64,000 nucleotides of DNA, taken from Pseudomonas grandcourensis (lineage in GTDB: Bacteria; Pseudomonadota; Gammaproteobacteria; Pseudomonadales; Pseudomonadaceae). This document shows, piece by piece, positions 1 to 9,889 of this stretch. Position 1 is the first letter of the stretch. Each line of letters starts with the position of its first letter. The DNA is taken from NCBI RefSeq assembly GCF_039909015.1, contig NZ_CP150919.1, forward strand, positions 6,052,501 through 6,116,500, in the 5' to 3' direction. Position numbers and translations under genes: made by a program. The notes below the pieces were generated by a model. That model was not told the origin of the DNA, did not search any database, and saw only the letters and a program-made list of their open reading frames with translations.

Positions 1-1
1 C

Positions 2-136
2 AGCCACAACCGCGCCGAATACCCCGATGAAATCTTCAGGGCTGCACAAATCGAAGAGCAGAACATCAGGGTGCTGGGCTGGGTGTTCTGGTGGTCGACC
101 CTGAACAAACGACGGCCGACGGTGCCCTTTCTTTAA
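2..136 (+). CDS. C-terminal fragment of an unidentified protein (5' end outside window)
   Basis: An open frame enters from the left edge and ends at a TAA at 134-136, giving the last 44 residues of a protein. The codons are strongly GC-ending, as expected for real coding sequence in this genome. The tail contains a hydrophobic, tryptophan-rich stretch (GWVFWW) followed by basic residues (NKRRP). That is too little to name a family. It could be the end of a membrane or membrane-associated protein. I do not recognise it, and an opposite-strand open frame also covers part of it, so confidence is moderate. Confidence 0.45.
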   Translation, partial: SHNRAEYPDEIFRAAQIEEQNIRVLGWVFWWSTLNKRRPTVPFL

Positions 137-385
137 GCGCTCCAGAACGCCCATCGGCCGCCCACCCGGGTGGCCAAACGGCTCTGCCCGGCACTTCCCG
201 CTGGGAATTTCCATCAAACCTGCGTATGCTGCGCCCCACATTTGCGCATCGACCCGCCCTGCGGCTCAGATGCACTGGCCTGACAGATGACTTTCTCACC
301 AGGTCCCACAGCCGGACGCAAGATCCGGGTGTACGTTTTGAAGGCTGGCGCGGCTTACCAAAAATGATCCAAGCCAGTCCCCGAG

Positions 386-409
386 AAGCCGGCCACAAGC
401 CGGCTTTTT
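386..409 (+). terminator. rho-independent terminator, + strand
   Basis: The inverted repeat AAGCCGGC / GCCGGCTT encloses the 5-nt loop CACAA, and the run of T from the stem continues to 409. It would end transcription running in from the left, either of the partial gene at the window start or of an unannotated small RNA. Confidence 0.6.
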
Positions 410-445
410 AATGCCTGAAAGAAAGTGAGCTGCCCCGTACTTGAA

Positions 446-470
446 TTTGTCGCAGCACTGCTGCGACAAA
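446..470. terminator. perfect 11-bp hairpin downstream of magF, possible terminator
   Basis: TTTGTCGCAGC and GCTGCGACAAA pair perfectly around a 3-nt loop. It lies about 40 bp past the stop of the minus-strand mag operon, so it may protect or end that transcript. There is no clean T-run after it on the minus strand, so it could instead be a stability hairpin. The neighbouring sequence at 484-503 repeats the core CAGCACTGCTG. Confidence 0.35.
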
Positions 471-509
471 CAAAAAACGAATAGTGTCAGCACTGCTGTC
501 ACTTCCCCC

Positions 510-1322
510 TCAGGGATAACTAAACCCCTTCACCAACGTCAATTCCCCCACCGCACGCATCGGCACCAGGAACGTCTCCATCTTCTCGCTCGGCGTGCCT
601 TCCTCGGTAATCACCGTCACCTGGGCCGTGGTCAGCGCTTGCACCGCGTCTTCCTGCCCATCTTCATCACTGCTGTAGCCGCCGCCAAAGTAGTTCACGT
701 AGACCAGATATTGCCCCTTGATCGGCGCGGGCATGGCGAAGATTTCCGGGCCGTAGCCGGTGGTGACGTCGACGTCGAGCGCGGCGCCGTTGGGGGCGAC
801 GCGGTCGCCGTACCAGATGTGGGCGCCGTCGGGGGTGATCAGGTGCAGGTCGAGGTCGGTGTTGTCGCTGTCCCACGCCAGCAATACGCGCAATTTGGCC
901 GGGGTTGCACCGCCGCTGCTGTTGAGAAATTGCGTGCGCTGACGTTGCTGGCCATCGGGGCTGCGAACCTCGACGCTGTTGCTGCCGTTGGGGAATGAGA
1001 ACGGGCGATCGAAGCGGCCGGCCGGGTCGATTTTCAGCGGCATGCTCACTCCGTTGACGATCAGCCGGCCGGGCTCTGTGGATTTGGCTGTGGCTTTGAT
1101 CTGGCCGCTGATGCGAGCGGTGCTGGCCTGCCCTGCCGGGGTATTCACCGACGAGGCCGGGTAGTTGACGACCTGCCGGAAGTTTTCCCCTTCGCCCTCA
1201 GGCGCGCCGGTGCGCCAACCGCCTGCGGGGGTGTCAAGTTTGACGCTGTCAGCCGCCATCACCGATGGCAACGCCACCAGCGAGTAGAGAAACAGCAAGA
1301 CCTGTGGATAACGGAGCTTCAT
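510..1322 (-). CDS. magF: periplasmic DUF2135 protein, last gene of the alpha-2-macroglobulin operon (MagF-like, YfaP family)
   Basis: The 270-residue protein starts with a clear Sec signal peptide (hydrophobic residues 8-22, cleavage likely after VMA). The body carries the DUF2135 signature: LDLHLITPDGAHIWYGDR in the middle and a downstream GPEIF...YLVYVNYFGGGY. It is the sixth and last gene of a minus-strand operon and starts 3 bp after the magE stop. Family members are periplasmic and of unknown biochemical function; in P. aeruginosa the corresponding gene belongs to the mag operon. A paralogue with the same domain (9890-10681) opens the operon. The gene symbol is by synteny and family. 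Confidence 0.85.
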   Translation of the reverse strand: MKLRYPQVLLFLYSLVALPSVMAADSVKLDTPAGGWRTGAPEGEGENFRQVVNYPASSVNTPAGQASTARISGQIKATAKSTEPGRLIVNGVSMPLKIDPAGRFDRPFSFPNGSNSVEVRSPDGQQRQRTQFLNSSGGATPAKLRVLLAWDSDNTDLDLHLITPDGAHIWYGDRVAPNGAALDVDVTTGYGPEIFAMPAPIKGQYLVYVNYFGGGYSSDEDGQEDAVQALTTAQVTVITEEGTPSEKMETFLVPMRAVGELTLVKGFSYP

Positions 1323-1325
1323 GGA

Positions 1326-2945
1326 CTATTCCAGCAAGAGGTGGCGGGCGAGCCCTTCGATGTAGGTTTCATCCTGGCCATTGGGGTGTGCTTCGAAGGC
1401 CAGGTGCAGGTATTCGTGGGTCAGGTCGAGGCGGTCTTGCAGTGTCTGCGCGCCACGCACGTAGATGCGCTGACGTTCGCGGTCGACATAGGGGCGACCG
1501 AAGGCCAGGCGGCAGACGGCGAAGGTGCTGACTTCGTTGTAGCCGGTTTCGCTTTCGAGTTTCTGGCGCCAGCCGCGCCGTTGTTTCTGCAGCCATTCTT
1601 GTGCGGCGGGCAACGCTTCGCAGGACGCGACCGGGTTGTCCCAGCGACTGAGACTGGCACGTGGGTAGGCGTGCAGCAGGATGGCGTCGTAGCGCTGCCC
1701 GGCACGGGCCTGCTCGACGGCTTGCTGCCAGGACAACTTGTCCGGGCCGGGTTGATCGGAATGGTAGGTGACGGTGCTGCCGGCGAGCACCAGGTCGCTG
1801 GTCCAGGCGGCAATGTCGCGAGACTCGGACGACGCCGGACGCGGTGCGACCCGCTGACGGCTGCTGCTGTCGTCGATGCTCAGGCAGTGACCGCTGCGCG
1901 TGGCGTTTTGCAGCAGGTAGGTACGGATGGCCACGGCCAGGGCCTTGGCGGCCTCGACCGGTTCGGCACTGGCTTCGCGCTGGAGAACACGGGCCACGTA
2001 CTCTTCGCGATCCAGACGAGCCACAAGCTTGTCGTTCAGTAGAAACAGTTCGCCGTCGCTGTGAATATCCAGCGCATTGCCGTTGGCGAATTCGACGCGG
2101 TAGTTACCCTGCAATGCCCCGGACGTCACCGCCGCATCCCCTGACAGCACGCGCCGAAGTGGATAGCGGGAGAACAGGTCGACCTCTACGCACTGCCCTG
2201 CATCCGCAGGCCATGCAACAGGAATCACCGTAGACAATGCTTGCGCGTAATCTCGAAGAACCCGCTGACTGGTGCCGCGCCCGCCGGCCCAGACCGGTGT
2301 ACCGTCCGCCGTCCAACCGGCAAACCCGCCCTGACGCGATGTTGCATCCTGATCCGCCAGCCAGCTCCAGGTCTTCACCCGCAGGCGGCTGCCGAGTTCG
2401 CCGACGACATGGCCATCGGCGGCATTGAGCACCACATCGAGCAACACACGTCGGGCTTGATCCTGCGCTGGCAGCACGGTCAACACCTTCAACAGTTCGG
2501 CCACCGAAACCCGGGTAGCCGGTTGCAACGAAGGCAAATCCAGCAACCATTGCGGCGCCTGCCGCGCCTGCCAATAGGTTCGCCAGTCGGCATTGCTGAT
2601 GCCCAACCGCGCGGGTTCGAAATACAGACCGCATGACTTCACCAACGCCTGATCACGCTCGATCCTGCCGCCCGCCGTGCAGCAATACACCTCCTCTTTC
2701 GACTGCCCGCGACATTCATAAGCCGGCTCGTGCGCGCCGGTGTCCACCAGCCAGGCGTAGACGAACAACTTCCACACACTGCCCAACGGCGTCTGCAAGG
2801 TTGGCGGCAACGGCTCGCGAGTGATCACCTGCGTTCGGCTGAGCGACAACAAATCGCCCTTGAAGGCCAGGCGCAAAGGTTCGTCCTGCGCCGTTGCCAG
2901 CACAGGGATCAGACATAGCAACCAACCTATCAGCAGCCTGTGCAC
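1326..2945 (-). CDS. magE: DUF2300 secreted protein (MagE-like, YfaQ family)
   Basis: I place the start at a GTG one base after the magD stop (stop 2947-2949, start 2945), which gives a 539-residue protein close to the length of E. coli YfaQ. From this start the protein opens with a signal peptide (LLIGWLLCLIPVLATAQ). A longer in-frame extension overlaps magD out of frame and looks non-coding. The C-terminal region has a metallopeptidase-like HEYLHLAFEAHPNGQDE segment, with an HExxH-like HEYLH near the end. That suggests, but does not prove, a zinc hydrolase. DUF2300 has no established activity. The tight junction implies translational coupling to magD. Confidence 0.82.
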   Translation of the reverse strand: MHRLLIGWLLCLIPVLATAQDEPLRLAFKGDLLSLSRTQVITREPLPPTLQTPLGSVWKLFVYAWLVDTGAHEPAYECRGQSKEEVYCCTAGGRIERDQALVKSCGLYFEPARLGISNADWRTYWQARQAPQWLLDLPSLQPATRVSVAELLKVLTVLPAQDQARRVLLDVVLNAADGHVVGELGSRLRVKTWSWLADQDATSRQGGFAGWTADGTPVWAGGRGTSQRVLRDYAQALSTVIPVAWPADAGQCVEVDLFSRYPLRRVLSGDAAVTSGALQGNYRVEFANGNALDIHSDGELFLLNDKLVARLDREEYVARVLQREASAEPVEAAKALAVAIRTYLLQNATRSGHCLSIDDSSSRQRVAPRPASSESRDIAAWTSDLVLAGSTVTYHSDQPGPDKLSWQQAVEQARAGQRYDAILLHAYPRASLSRWDNPVASCEALPAAQEWLQKQRRGWRQKLESETGYNEVSTFAVCRLAFGRPYVDRERQRIYVRGAQTLQDRLDLTHEYLHLAFEAHPNGQDETYIEGLARHLLLE

Positions 2946-2946
2946 G

Positions 2947-5900
2947 TCAGTGAACCGTGACCTGGCCAAGAGCTGCCTTTTGTTCCAACGCCTGATGTTG
3001 CGGCGCATAAACCTGAGTGAAACGCACCGGCGGCAAGTTGAACTGCCCCTTCTGCGAGAAGCGCACCAAGTGACGCAGGCGCAATTCGCCACTCAAGGCA
3101 TCGACCGGAACGGCATAAGCCATTTGCCCCGGTTCGAAACGCGCCTTCTCCAGCGCCGTCGGCTCGGTGCCAGCCTTGCCCATGAGTTTGATACCCCAGG
3201 TCGTGCGCTCGACATCGGCGCCCGGTGGCAGCGGCACTTCCAGCATCCCATAACGCAACGGTCTGGCGGCTTTGCTGGTGACGATCACTTCATCGAGATA
3301 GAGGTTGTCGCTGGACAGCGGCGCGTTGCCGACCGCTTCCAGTTTGAAAGTGAAGGCCTCATCCCCCGGCACCAGTCGCGACAGGCGACGAGTGATGGTC
3401 ACGGCCATCGGATCGACCGCCGGCTGCTGGCTGCGGTAGCTCAATGCAGCGCGCAGCGGACGCTCTTGCGCGCCGGTCAGCGTCAATACCGCCGGCACTG
3501 GCGCAGGCCCCTGCCACGTCCAATACATCTCACCAGAAACCCCGTACTGCTTCTTCCAGCCTTCACCCGGCGCCAATGCAATGGTGGGCGATGCCTGCTC
3601 GATGCTGCGTTGCAGCCAGGTGAGTGCCAATGCACGCTCCAGGGTCGATTGCTGCGGCAGCAAACGTTGCAGCAAGGCCTGGGCGTGAGCCTGATCGAAG
3701 GGTTGCAGCGACAGGTTCAGCGCTTCGGCAAACGGCTGGGAACTGACCGCCAGACGTTGCTGCGCGTCGGCCAGTTGCCGATTGAACACATCCGGCAAAG
3801 CGACCTTCGCCTGCCTTGCCAGCGACGCCGTCAGCACTCGTGCGGCAGCCAGCCCCAAGGCGGAATCCGGATCGCTCATGACGAGGCTGTCTTCGCCGTC
3901 TTCCATCAGATTCGCGGCAGTGCCCTCGCCCGCTTTCGCCAGGTCGTCCATCAAGCCGCTGAGCAATGTATTGACCGGCAACTGCATCTGTTTGGCGAAC
4001 GAAAGGATCAGCGCCCGCTGCAACAGCGGCGTGTTCTTCGCTTGCTTGGCGTAGACCTCCAGCACCCGCTGCCAATGCTCCGGCGGCAGGCTCAGTTCCA
4101 GTACCTGGCTGGCGTGCCAGTCGGCGTAATAGGCGTAAGCGGTGAGGAACGCATCCGGCTCGCCGTCCATGCCCCACCAGGTGAAACACGCCGAAGGGCC
4201 GGCCATTTGTACCAGGCGCAGGCGACTGTTTTGCATGATCAGGCGCAGGCGATCGCGGATCTGCGGATTCGCCGCCAGCGTCGGGTAGGCGATGCTCAAC
4301 GGCAGCAGGCGGCTGGCGGTCTGCTCGACGCCACCGTAGGGGTAGCTCAACAGATCGTCGAGTGCAGAACGGAACAACGCTTGCGGACTGTCGTCCAGAC
4401 GCAGGCGGATATCACTGGCGTCTGTCGGCAGTGTCAGCGGTGTATCGCCCTCACCCACATCAATGCTCTGGGTTTGAGTCACCTGCCAGCCTTCACCGGT
4501 CGCGCTCAGGCGCACCGCCAGGGCATCAGCGGTTTTGCCATCCTGCACCAGCTCGGCGCTCCACTCGCCATTGGCCAGTTCAAAGGTCGGCAACGGGATG
4601 TAGTTGATGCCGCTGTTCAGGGTCACAGGCACACGCTGTTCGTTGCCGGCGTAACGGGTCACCAGTTCGGCCTTGACCGGTTTCTCGGCCTGGCTGAAGG
4701 CGAACACGCCGAGGTCCGGTTTGTCGCCGGCGCGGAATCGAGTCGGGCCACTCCACTTCAGGTACAGCGGTTTTTCCGAGCGCACGAATTGCTTCTTCTG
4801 CCCGACCTGACCGCCATCGGCAATGGCCCTGGCGGTGATGCGCCAGCGGGTCAGGGAGTCGGGCATCTTGAAGGTGAAGCGGGTTTTGCCGTTGGCATCG
4901 GTCAGCAATTCAGGTTGCCACGCTGCGGTGTCGACGTCCTCGCGACGCGGTCGCTCCAGCACCTTCACGCCGCGCTCACTGCGATTGGCTTTGCCCGGTG
5001 CACCGGGACTGCCCGGCAAGGCGACGTCATAACTGATGAACGACAAACTGGCGCTGGTACGCACGTTGTTGCGTCGTGGGTGATAGAAGAACTGGTCGAT
5101 GCTCGGCGCGACTTCAGGTTGCAGGGCGTAGACCATTTCATCGACCACGCTGACCGTCAGGTGCGCGGGAATCGCTTTGCCGGCGAACTGGGTGGTCAGG
5201 TCCACCGAGACGGTTTCACCCGGCTGATAGGTTTCCTTATCCGTGGTGATGGCCACGTCGATCTGTGGCGTGACCACCTTGATGCCGGCGTTCTGGAAAC
5301 TGTATTGGCCGCCCTTGGTGTACAGCACCGAGAACGTCAGGTTCGGCGCGAAACCGTCCTTCACCGGGATGCGCGCGCGGTACTGGGTATCGCTGAGTTT
5401 TTCCATCTTCAGCCAGTCGCCACCCTTGGAAAGTAACGCAGTGGCTTCGACCTTGTCGCGCTCCAGAGATAGCAGCGCATCGCTCACTGGCTCGGGGAAA
5501 GTGATCAGTGCCAGCGCTTCATCGCCTGCAATGTACTCGGGCTTGTCGAGGACGATTTCCACGGTGCCGGGTACGGCTTTGACACCTTCGCCGGTAACCG
5601 AATGGCCGGTGGCGCCGACCACCCGGCCATGATCATCCTTGAGCGTCAGGTTGTAGGTGCCCGGCCGGTCAAAGGCCAGGGTAAACCCCTTGTCGGTTGC
5701 CGCGAGTTTGCCTTCGCCGGTGCTCTGGTCTTCCAGGCGAGTCCAGCCGTAGCTGCCCGGCGTAACGGCGTCGGCCTGCTCGCCTTCGCGGGTGTAGCTG
5801 AAGGCAACCTTGTCACCCACCGCGCTGAAACGCCGTGGCGCGTTCAAGCGGAAATTCGCCGCGCCACGGTCGATGAGGATTTCCTTGGTGGTCTTGACCC

Positions 5901-7506
5901 GATACGCCGCACCGTCGCTGGCAAACACCGTGAGCATGTAGCGACTCGGTTTGTCGGCGGCCGGCAAGTCGAGGGACGCGTTGCCCTTGGCGTCGGTGGT
6001 CAATTCGGTGCTGGTCAGCTCCACTGGAAATTGCCCGAGGTACTGCAGTTCGTTGTCGACCATCGACAGCTGTTGGGCGCGCAGGCTCAGGCTCAGTTTC
6101 GCATTGGCCACCGGTTTGCCGTCCGGGTACAGCAGCACCAGGTTGCCCTTGACCGGCTCGCCAGTACGGTAATCCTGCTTGGCCAGATTGAGCGAAATCT
6201 CGAAGTGCGGCTTGATGTATTCCGCGACGCGAAAGGCGCTGCTGTAGGCCTGATCCTTGTAGTTGAAACGCAGTTCATATCCACCGGCCACGGCGTTGTC
6301 CGGCAATTGGAATCGGCCCTGGGTGCCAGCCTTGGAATCGAGTTTCAGATCGAGGGATTGCAGCGCCGTACCGGTCGCATCCAGCACGGTCACATTGACG
6401 TCGGCCGCGCTTGGCTGCACCGAATCCCGCGCATTCTTGAATTCACGCCCGACGATTTTCAGCGACACCCAATCCCCCGGCCGATACAGCGGCCGGTCGG
6501 TGAAGGCATAGAGTTTGGTGTCGTAGATTTCGCTGTCGTAGTAGAAGTTCTCGGAGACGAACACCCCGCCCTCTTCGTCTTCGCCGATCACAAACGAACG
6601 CTCGGGGCTGACGTGTTTCAGGCGCAACAAACCGTCGGCATCGGTGGCCCCACTACTCATCACACCGAGGCCATCGGTCCACAGCACATTGACCTTCGGT
6701 ACCGAACTGCCTTCGTGTTTGCGCGCGGCCCACACCAGCAATTCGTCACCGGCGATCTTGCTCACCGCCACGGTGTTGGAGACGAACACCATGGTGGTCG
6801 CGCGGTACTTGCCGATCAGCGCTTCCACCAGATAAAGACCCGGCTTGAGATTGCCCAACGGGATGTACACGTTACCCGGCGCGACGCTGACGAACTCACT
6901 GGATGAACCGGCCAGGTTCACCCCGGCAGGTGGCTGGATCGGCTTGGCCTGCCACAACGGATAACGGAACTGGCTGACCACCGGCAAACCCGGTATCAGC
7001 GCGAATTGCGGCTGCGCATCGTAGGGCGTCGGCGCGGCCATCGCGTTGCCCATCTTCAGTTCCGGCACTTCCTCGGTGACTTGTTTACGCGACTCGTAGG
7101 AAAACGCCCGCTGCATCACCCGACGGGATTTGCGATACCAGTTGTCCCACAGGTAAGCGAGGGTGTTGGACAGACCTTCACCCTTGAACTGGCCATCGCT
7201 GACCACTCGATGCAGGTTCTTCTGGCGCTTGAGGAAGTCCAGCGGTTTGTCGATGCGGTACACCCGAATGTCGGCGCCGCCGTAGGGCTCCATGCGAAAC
7301 CGGCGATAGTCGCGGCCCGGCGCTTCGAGTCGCACCATCGCCGGTTCATCGCTGGCAAAGCTGCTATCGGCCAGCAGGAAAAAACTCTCGCCGGCCACCG
7401 GCGCATAGCCGCTGGCCGGGACCGAATCTTCGGCGTTTACCGCCGAGAACGGCAGCAGCAATACCAACATCAGAGACAGAAAACGCAGCATGCGGGCACC
7501 GGTCAT
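2947..7506 (-). CDS. magD: bacterial alpha-2-macroglobulin, YfaS/MagD type, thioester-less
   Basis: The 1519-residue protein is very close to E. coli YfaS in length. Its start ATG overlaps the magC stop as ATGA (a second ATG at 7491 is possible), and a signal peptide follows ([16 protein letters not shown]). It has the macroglobulin domain order: MG1 and MG domains in the N-terminal half, then an A2M region ([20 protein letters not shown]) and the thioester-domain region near [16 protein letters not shown]. The usual CxEQ thioester cysteine is absent (GGVEQ), so it cannot trap proteases covalently as ECAM-type homologues do. Known homologues sit in the periplasm or inner membrane; P. aeruginosa MagD is associated with penicillin-binding protein 1b. 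Inferred role: structural trap or scaffold protecting the envelope. Confidence 0.93.
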   Translation of the reverse strand: MTGARMLRFLSLMLVLLLPFSAVNAEDSVPASGYAPVAGESFFLLADSSFASDEPAMVRLEAPGRDYRRFRMEPYGGADIRVYRIDKPLDFLKRQKNLHRVVSDGQFKGEGLSNTLAYLWDNWYRKSRRVMQRAFSYESRKQVTEEVPELKMGNAMAAPTPYDAQPQFALIPGLPVVSQFRYPLWQAKPIQPPAGVNLAGSSSEFVSVAPGNVYIPLGNLKPGLYLVEALIGKYRATTMVFVSNTVAVSKIAGDELLVWAARKHEGSSVPKVNVLWTDGLGVMSSGATDADGLLRLKHVSPERSFVIGEDEEGGVFVSENFYYDSEIYDTKLYAFTDRPLYRPGDWVSLKIVGREFKNARDSVQPSAADVNVTVLDATGTALQSLDLKLDSKAGTQGRFQLPDNAVAGGYELRFNYKDQAYSSAFRVAEYIKPHFEISLNLAKQDYRTGEPVKGNLVLLYPDGKPVANAKLSLSLRAQQLSMVDNELQYLGQFPVELTSTELTTDAKGNASLDLPAADKPSRYMLTVFASDGAAYRVKTTKEILIDRGAANFRLNAPRRFSAVGDKVAFSYTREGEQADAVTPGSYGWTRLEDQSTGEGKLAATDKGFTLAFDRPGTYNLTLKDDHGRVVGATGHSVTGEGVKAVPGTVEIVLDKPEYIAGDEALALITFPEPVSDALLSLERDKVEATALLSKGGDWLKMEKLSDTQYRARIPVKDGFAPNLTFSVLYTKGGQYSFQNAGIKVVTPQIDVAITTDKETYQPGETVSVDLTTQFAGKAIPAHLTVSVVDEMVYALQPEVAPSIDQFFYHPRRNNVRTSASLSFISYDVALPGSPGAPGKANRSERGVKVLERPRREDVDTAAWQPELLTDANGKTRFTFKMPDSLTRWRITARAIADGGQVGQKKQFVRSEKPLYLKWSGPTRFRAGDKPDLGVFAFSQAEKPVKAELVTRYAGNEQRVPVTLNSGINYIPLPTFELANGEWSAELVQDGKTADALAVRLSATGEGWQVTQTQSIDVGEGDTPLTLPTDASDIRLRLDDSPQALFRSALDDLLSYPYGGVEQTASRLLPLSIAYPTLAANPQIRDRLRLIMQNSRLRLVQMAGPSACFTWWGMDGEPDAFLTAYAYYADWHASQVLELSLPPEHWQRVLEVYAKQAKNTPLLQRALILSFAKQMQLPVNTLLSGLMDDLAKAGEGTAANLMEDGEDSLVMSDPDSALGLAAARVLTASLARQAKVALPDVFNRQLADAQQRLAVSSQPFAEALNLSLQPFDQAHAQALLQRLLPQQSTLERALALTWLQRSIEQASPTIALAPGEGWKKQYGVSGEMYWTWQGPAPVPAVLTLTGAQERPLRAALSYRSQQPAVDPMAVTITRRLSRLVPGDEAFTFKLEAVGNAPLSSDNLYLDEVIVTSKAARPLRYGMLEVPLPPGADVERTTWGIKLMGKAGTEPTALEKARFEPGQMAYAVPVDALSGELRLRHLVRFSQKGQFNLPPVRFTQVYAPQHQALEQKAALGQVTVH

Positions 7507-8141
7507 TGGGAAAGAAAATTCAGTCGATAGACGCCGATGAAGTTGGGGTTGGCTGCGTCGGGTATCCATCGGGTGTCCTTCCATGTCATGAGTTGCTGCA
7601 GGCTTGCCGAACGCATGCCGTTGTCGGTGGGAGTGCTGGTGCCGGTGTGATAGGCGATGTAGCGGCCCATCCAGATCATCAGGTGCTGGTCGTCGCCCTG
7701 ATCGAAAAACATCAGGTCGCCAGGGCGTGCTTGAGACACATCGCGGCTGACCAGATGGCTGTTGAACTGGATCAATTTGATCGCATTGACGTACGGCCCG
7801 ACCTTGCCACCGCCCTGCTGCCATTGCTGGGCAAGACCGCGCTGGGCGTCGCTCAGTTGCAGTTCCGGCGGCAGGTAACGATTGGACAGGCCATTGCTGC
7901 GCAGCCATTTGTCGTCATGGACTTTCAGCGCTTCATTGGCGGCGAAGCGCACCAGCCCGGCGCAGTCCTGCTGATACCAACGTGGGCTCGGGCCCTGGCT
8001 CAGTTGCTCCTGGGCAATGCGTACGAACCAGGCACGAAACACCTGGGATTGCTGCGGGTCGAGCGATGATGCCTCGACAGCGCGGGCACCCGCGCTCAGC
8101 AACAAGGCCAGCAGGCCGAGACTTCGGATCAATGCCGTCAC
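7503..8141 (-). CDS. magC: DUF1175 secreted protein (MagC-like, YfaT family), NlpC-like Cys/His pattern
   Basis: The chosen start is a GTG at 8141 whose last two bases overlap the magB stop (GTGA), giving 212 residues, similar to YfaT. A signal peptide follows ([18 protein letters not shown]). The body contains [14 protein letters not shown], then ARPGDLMFF and [15 protein letters not shown]. That Cys...His arrangement resembles NlpC/P60 cell-wall amidases, so a cysteine-hydrolase fold acting on peptidoglycan peptides is a reasonable inference. The DUF1175 family itself is uncharacterised. It lies between magB and magD with 4-bp overlaps on both sides. Confidence 0.85.
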   Translation of the reverse strand: MTALIRSLGLLALLLSAGARAVEASSLDPQQSQVFRAWFVRIAQEQLSQGPSPRWYQQDCAGLVRFAANEALKVHDDKWLRSNGLSNRYLPPELQLSDAQRGLAQQWQQGGGKVGPYVNAIKLIQFNSHLVSRDVSQARPGDLMFFDQGDDQHLMIWMGRYIAYHTGTSTPTDNGMRSASLQQLMTWKDTRWIPDAANPNFIGVYRLNFLSQ

Positions 8142-9850
8142 AGGGCTTTCCACTCCAGCGGCAGCCACTGCCAGTGGCCGTCTGGCTCGCTGCCTTCGGG
8201 CAAGGTCAGGGCGTATTTACCGTAGCCGCCGAGCTTGCGCAGTTTCGGGATCAGGTAGGTTTGCGCGGCGTTGTAGAACACCGGTTCCATGTCCTGGGGC
8301 AGGCTGTCGAGGGTTTCCTGCTGCATCAATTGCGCCATGGAATCCGGGCCGAAATAGACCGGCATCAGCAGCTCTTTCGGTACCACATCGGCCATCGGCG
8401 GGAAGCGTTTGTCGAGGGTGCCGAGGGCCTTTTCCACAAGCTTGTCGTCAAGGGAAAACAGCAGCGTCGAACCGTGGCGCGCCAGGCTGACTTTCATGAA
8501 CGCCTTGCCGGTGATGGCATCGGGGGCTTCAGCTTCCTTGGCCGCATAGGGACCGAAACTGGAGCTGACCTGACGTTGCCACTGGTGGCTCTGGCCTTCC
8601 TGTTTTTCCACCACCGGGAAGGCGCCTTCTTCGACATTGCTCTCGTAAGCACCGACCATCGAGCCGAACAGGCTGCCCAGATCCCCATCGAGTTTGCCGC
8701 TGTCGGCATCGTTGAGGCTGGCCACCAGCAAGGGCGTGTACAACCGCGAATCGGCATACCAGCACAGGCCCGCCGCGCCGGCCATGTGTTCGGTCAGCGC
8801 CTGGGCTACCGTCTCCTGCGCACCGAGTTTCACCAGCAGCGGTTTCTGTTGCTCGGCAGCCAGCGGCAACGCCACGCAAGCGCTGGCGCCCATGGGCATG
8901 GCTTGCCAGATCGGTTTGAAGTCGAAGTCCGGCTGATTCTCCAGTTCATCCATGGCCAGGAAGCTGTGCCAGCCCTTGTCGTCCATGTCGAAGCGCAGGC
9001 CGGCGAAGTTCGGAATGAAGCGCTGGTAACCCATGGCCAGCACACTGGCATTCACCGACAGGCGTTGTTTCACCTCCGGCGCACGAGGCGGCAGACCGAA
9101 AGCTTCGGGGAACAGTTTGTCGCCATTGAGCAACGCGGCAATGGCCGTGGTCGACACGCTGCCCGATTCTTCCGTTGCACCGCTTTGCGGATCGTAGAGT
9201 TTCGCCGGATTGGACAGCACCACCAGTTTGTCGCCATGGGACGCGAACAGCAGTGCCTTGCTGGCGTTGTAACTGAGTTGATAGAGCGCCACGTCGTCGG
9301 TACCGACCTTCACGTCAGCGACCTTGCTCAGCTGCGAGTCGTCCAGCGCCACTTTGGCCAGTGGTTCCAGCACCTTGGCCAGCCCGCCGCGATCCATCAC
9401 CAGCAGGAAATCCTTGAGCCGCCCATCCGCCCCGCGCCACAACGCTACGTCGGCAGGTTGATCGAACAGCTGCTCGATCAAGGTGTCCTGCAGTTTCAGG
9501 TCATGTTCATAGATGATCCGCCGCAAGCTGCCGATCAACCCCAGGCGGTCGGCGTGGGTTTCGTAATAGAAGACGAAATCTTCGGTCAGGGTTTCCTTGA
9601 GGAACGGCACCGCCAGCAGGTCCTTGGGCAGCTGGCTCAGGGAATGGGTTTCCAGCAGGCCATCCGGGCGGCTCATGCCCAATTTGTCACTGGCCAATGC
9701 AGGCGCCGGGGCCTTGGGTTTGTGCATGAACCACCCCAACCCAGCGGCCACGCCAACTACCAGGCATATCCCGATCAGCAGCGTCGGCCAATGCAGGGAA
9801 GGTTTGGCCGCTGGTGCGCCAGCGGCCGGAGTAACAGTGGTATCACTCAT
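8138..9850 (-). CDS. magB: DUF2138 membrane-anchored periplasmic protein (MagB-like, YfaA family)
   Basis: The 570-residue protein starts at the ATG at 9850; a GTG two codons upstream is an alternative. A single transmembrane segment lies near residues 25-43 ([19 protein letters not shown]) after a short Ala/Pro-rich cytoplasmic tail, so the bulk is predicted to be periplasmic. The large remainder matches the DUF2138 family by overall pattern and operon position. No catalytic motif is visible. The stop overlaps the magC start. Upstream, magA ends 39 bp away, so the two are likely cotranscribed. The function is unknown beyond belonging to the macroglobulin complex locus. Confidence 0.83.
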   Translation of the reverse strand: MSDTTVTPAAGAPAAKPSLHWPTLLIGICLVVGVAAGLGWFMHKPKAPAPALASDKLGMSRPDGLLETHSLSQLPKDLLAVPFLKETLTEDFVFYYETHADRLGLIGSLRRIIYEHDLKLQDTLIEQLFDQPADVALWRGADGRLKDFLLVMDRGGLAKVLEPLAKVALDDSQLSKVADVKVGTDDVALYQLSYNASKALLFASHGDKLVVLSNPAKLYDPQSGATEESGSVSTTAIAALLNGDKLFPEAFGLPPRAPEVKQRLSVNASVLAMGYQRFIPNFAGLRFDMDDKGWHSFLAMDELENQPDFDFKPIWQAMPMGASACVALPLAAEQQKPLLVKLGAQETVAQALTEHMAGAAGLCWYADSRLYTPLLVASLNDADSGKLDGDLGSLFGSMVGAYESNVEEGAFPVVEKQEGQSHQWQRQVSSSFGPYAAKEAEAPDAITGKAFMKVSLARHGSTLLFSLDDKLVEKALGTLDKRFPPMADVVPKELLMPVYFGPDSMAQLMQQETLDSLPQDMEPVFYNAAQTYLIPKLRKLGGYGKYALTLPEGSEPDGHWQWLPLEWKAL

Positions 9851-9889
9851 GTTCACAAAACCCGATGTTCATCCGTGGAGCGGGGATGC

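Larger units (their letters stand above)
137..509. other. gene-free stretch of about 370 bp
   Basis: I find no convincing gene here. Open frames exist on both strands, but they have no ribosome-binding site and no recognisable family. The stretch holds a 12-bp palindrome (CCACCCGGGTGG, near 165), a terminator hairpin at 386-409 and a second perfect hairpin at 446-470. It may contain the 3' UTR of the upstream gene or a small RNA ending at the 386-409 terminator, but nothing in the sequence proves either. Confidence 0.4.

Noticed and set aside
91..411. 106-codon plus-strand frame near the window start
   Set aside because: It ends inside the terminator stem, overlaps the end of the partial gene out of frame and shows no family resemblance.
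2821..5436. 871-codon open frame on the plus strand opposite magD/magE
   Set aside because: It is antisense to clear coding sequence; such long shadow frames are expected in GC-rich genes. It has no ribosome-binding site and a composition rich in Arg/Gln/His.
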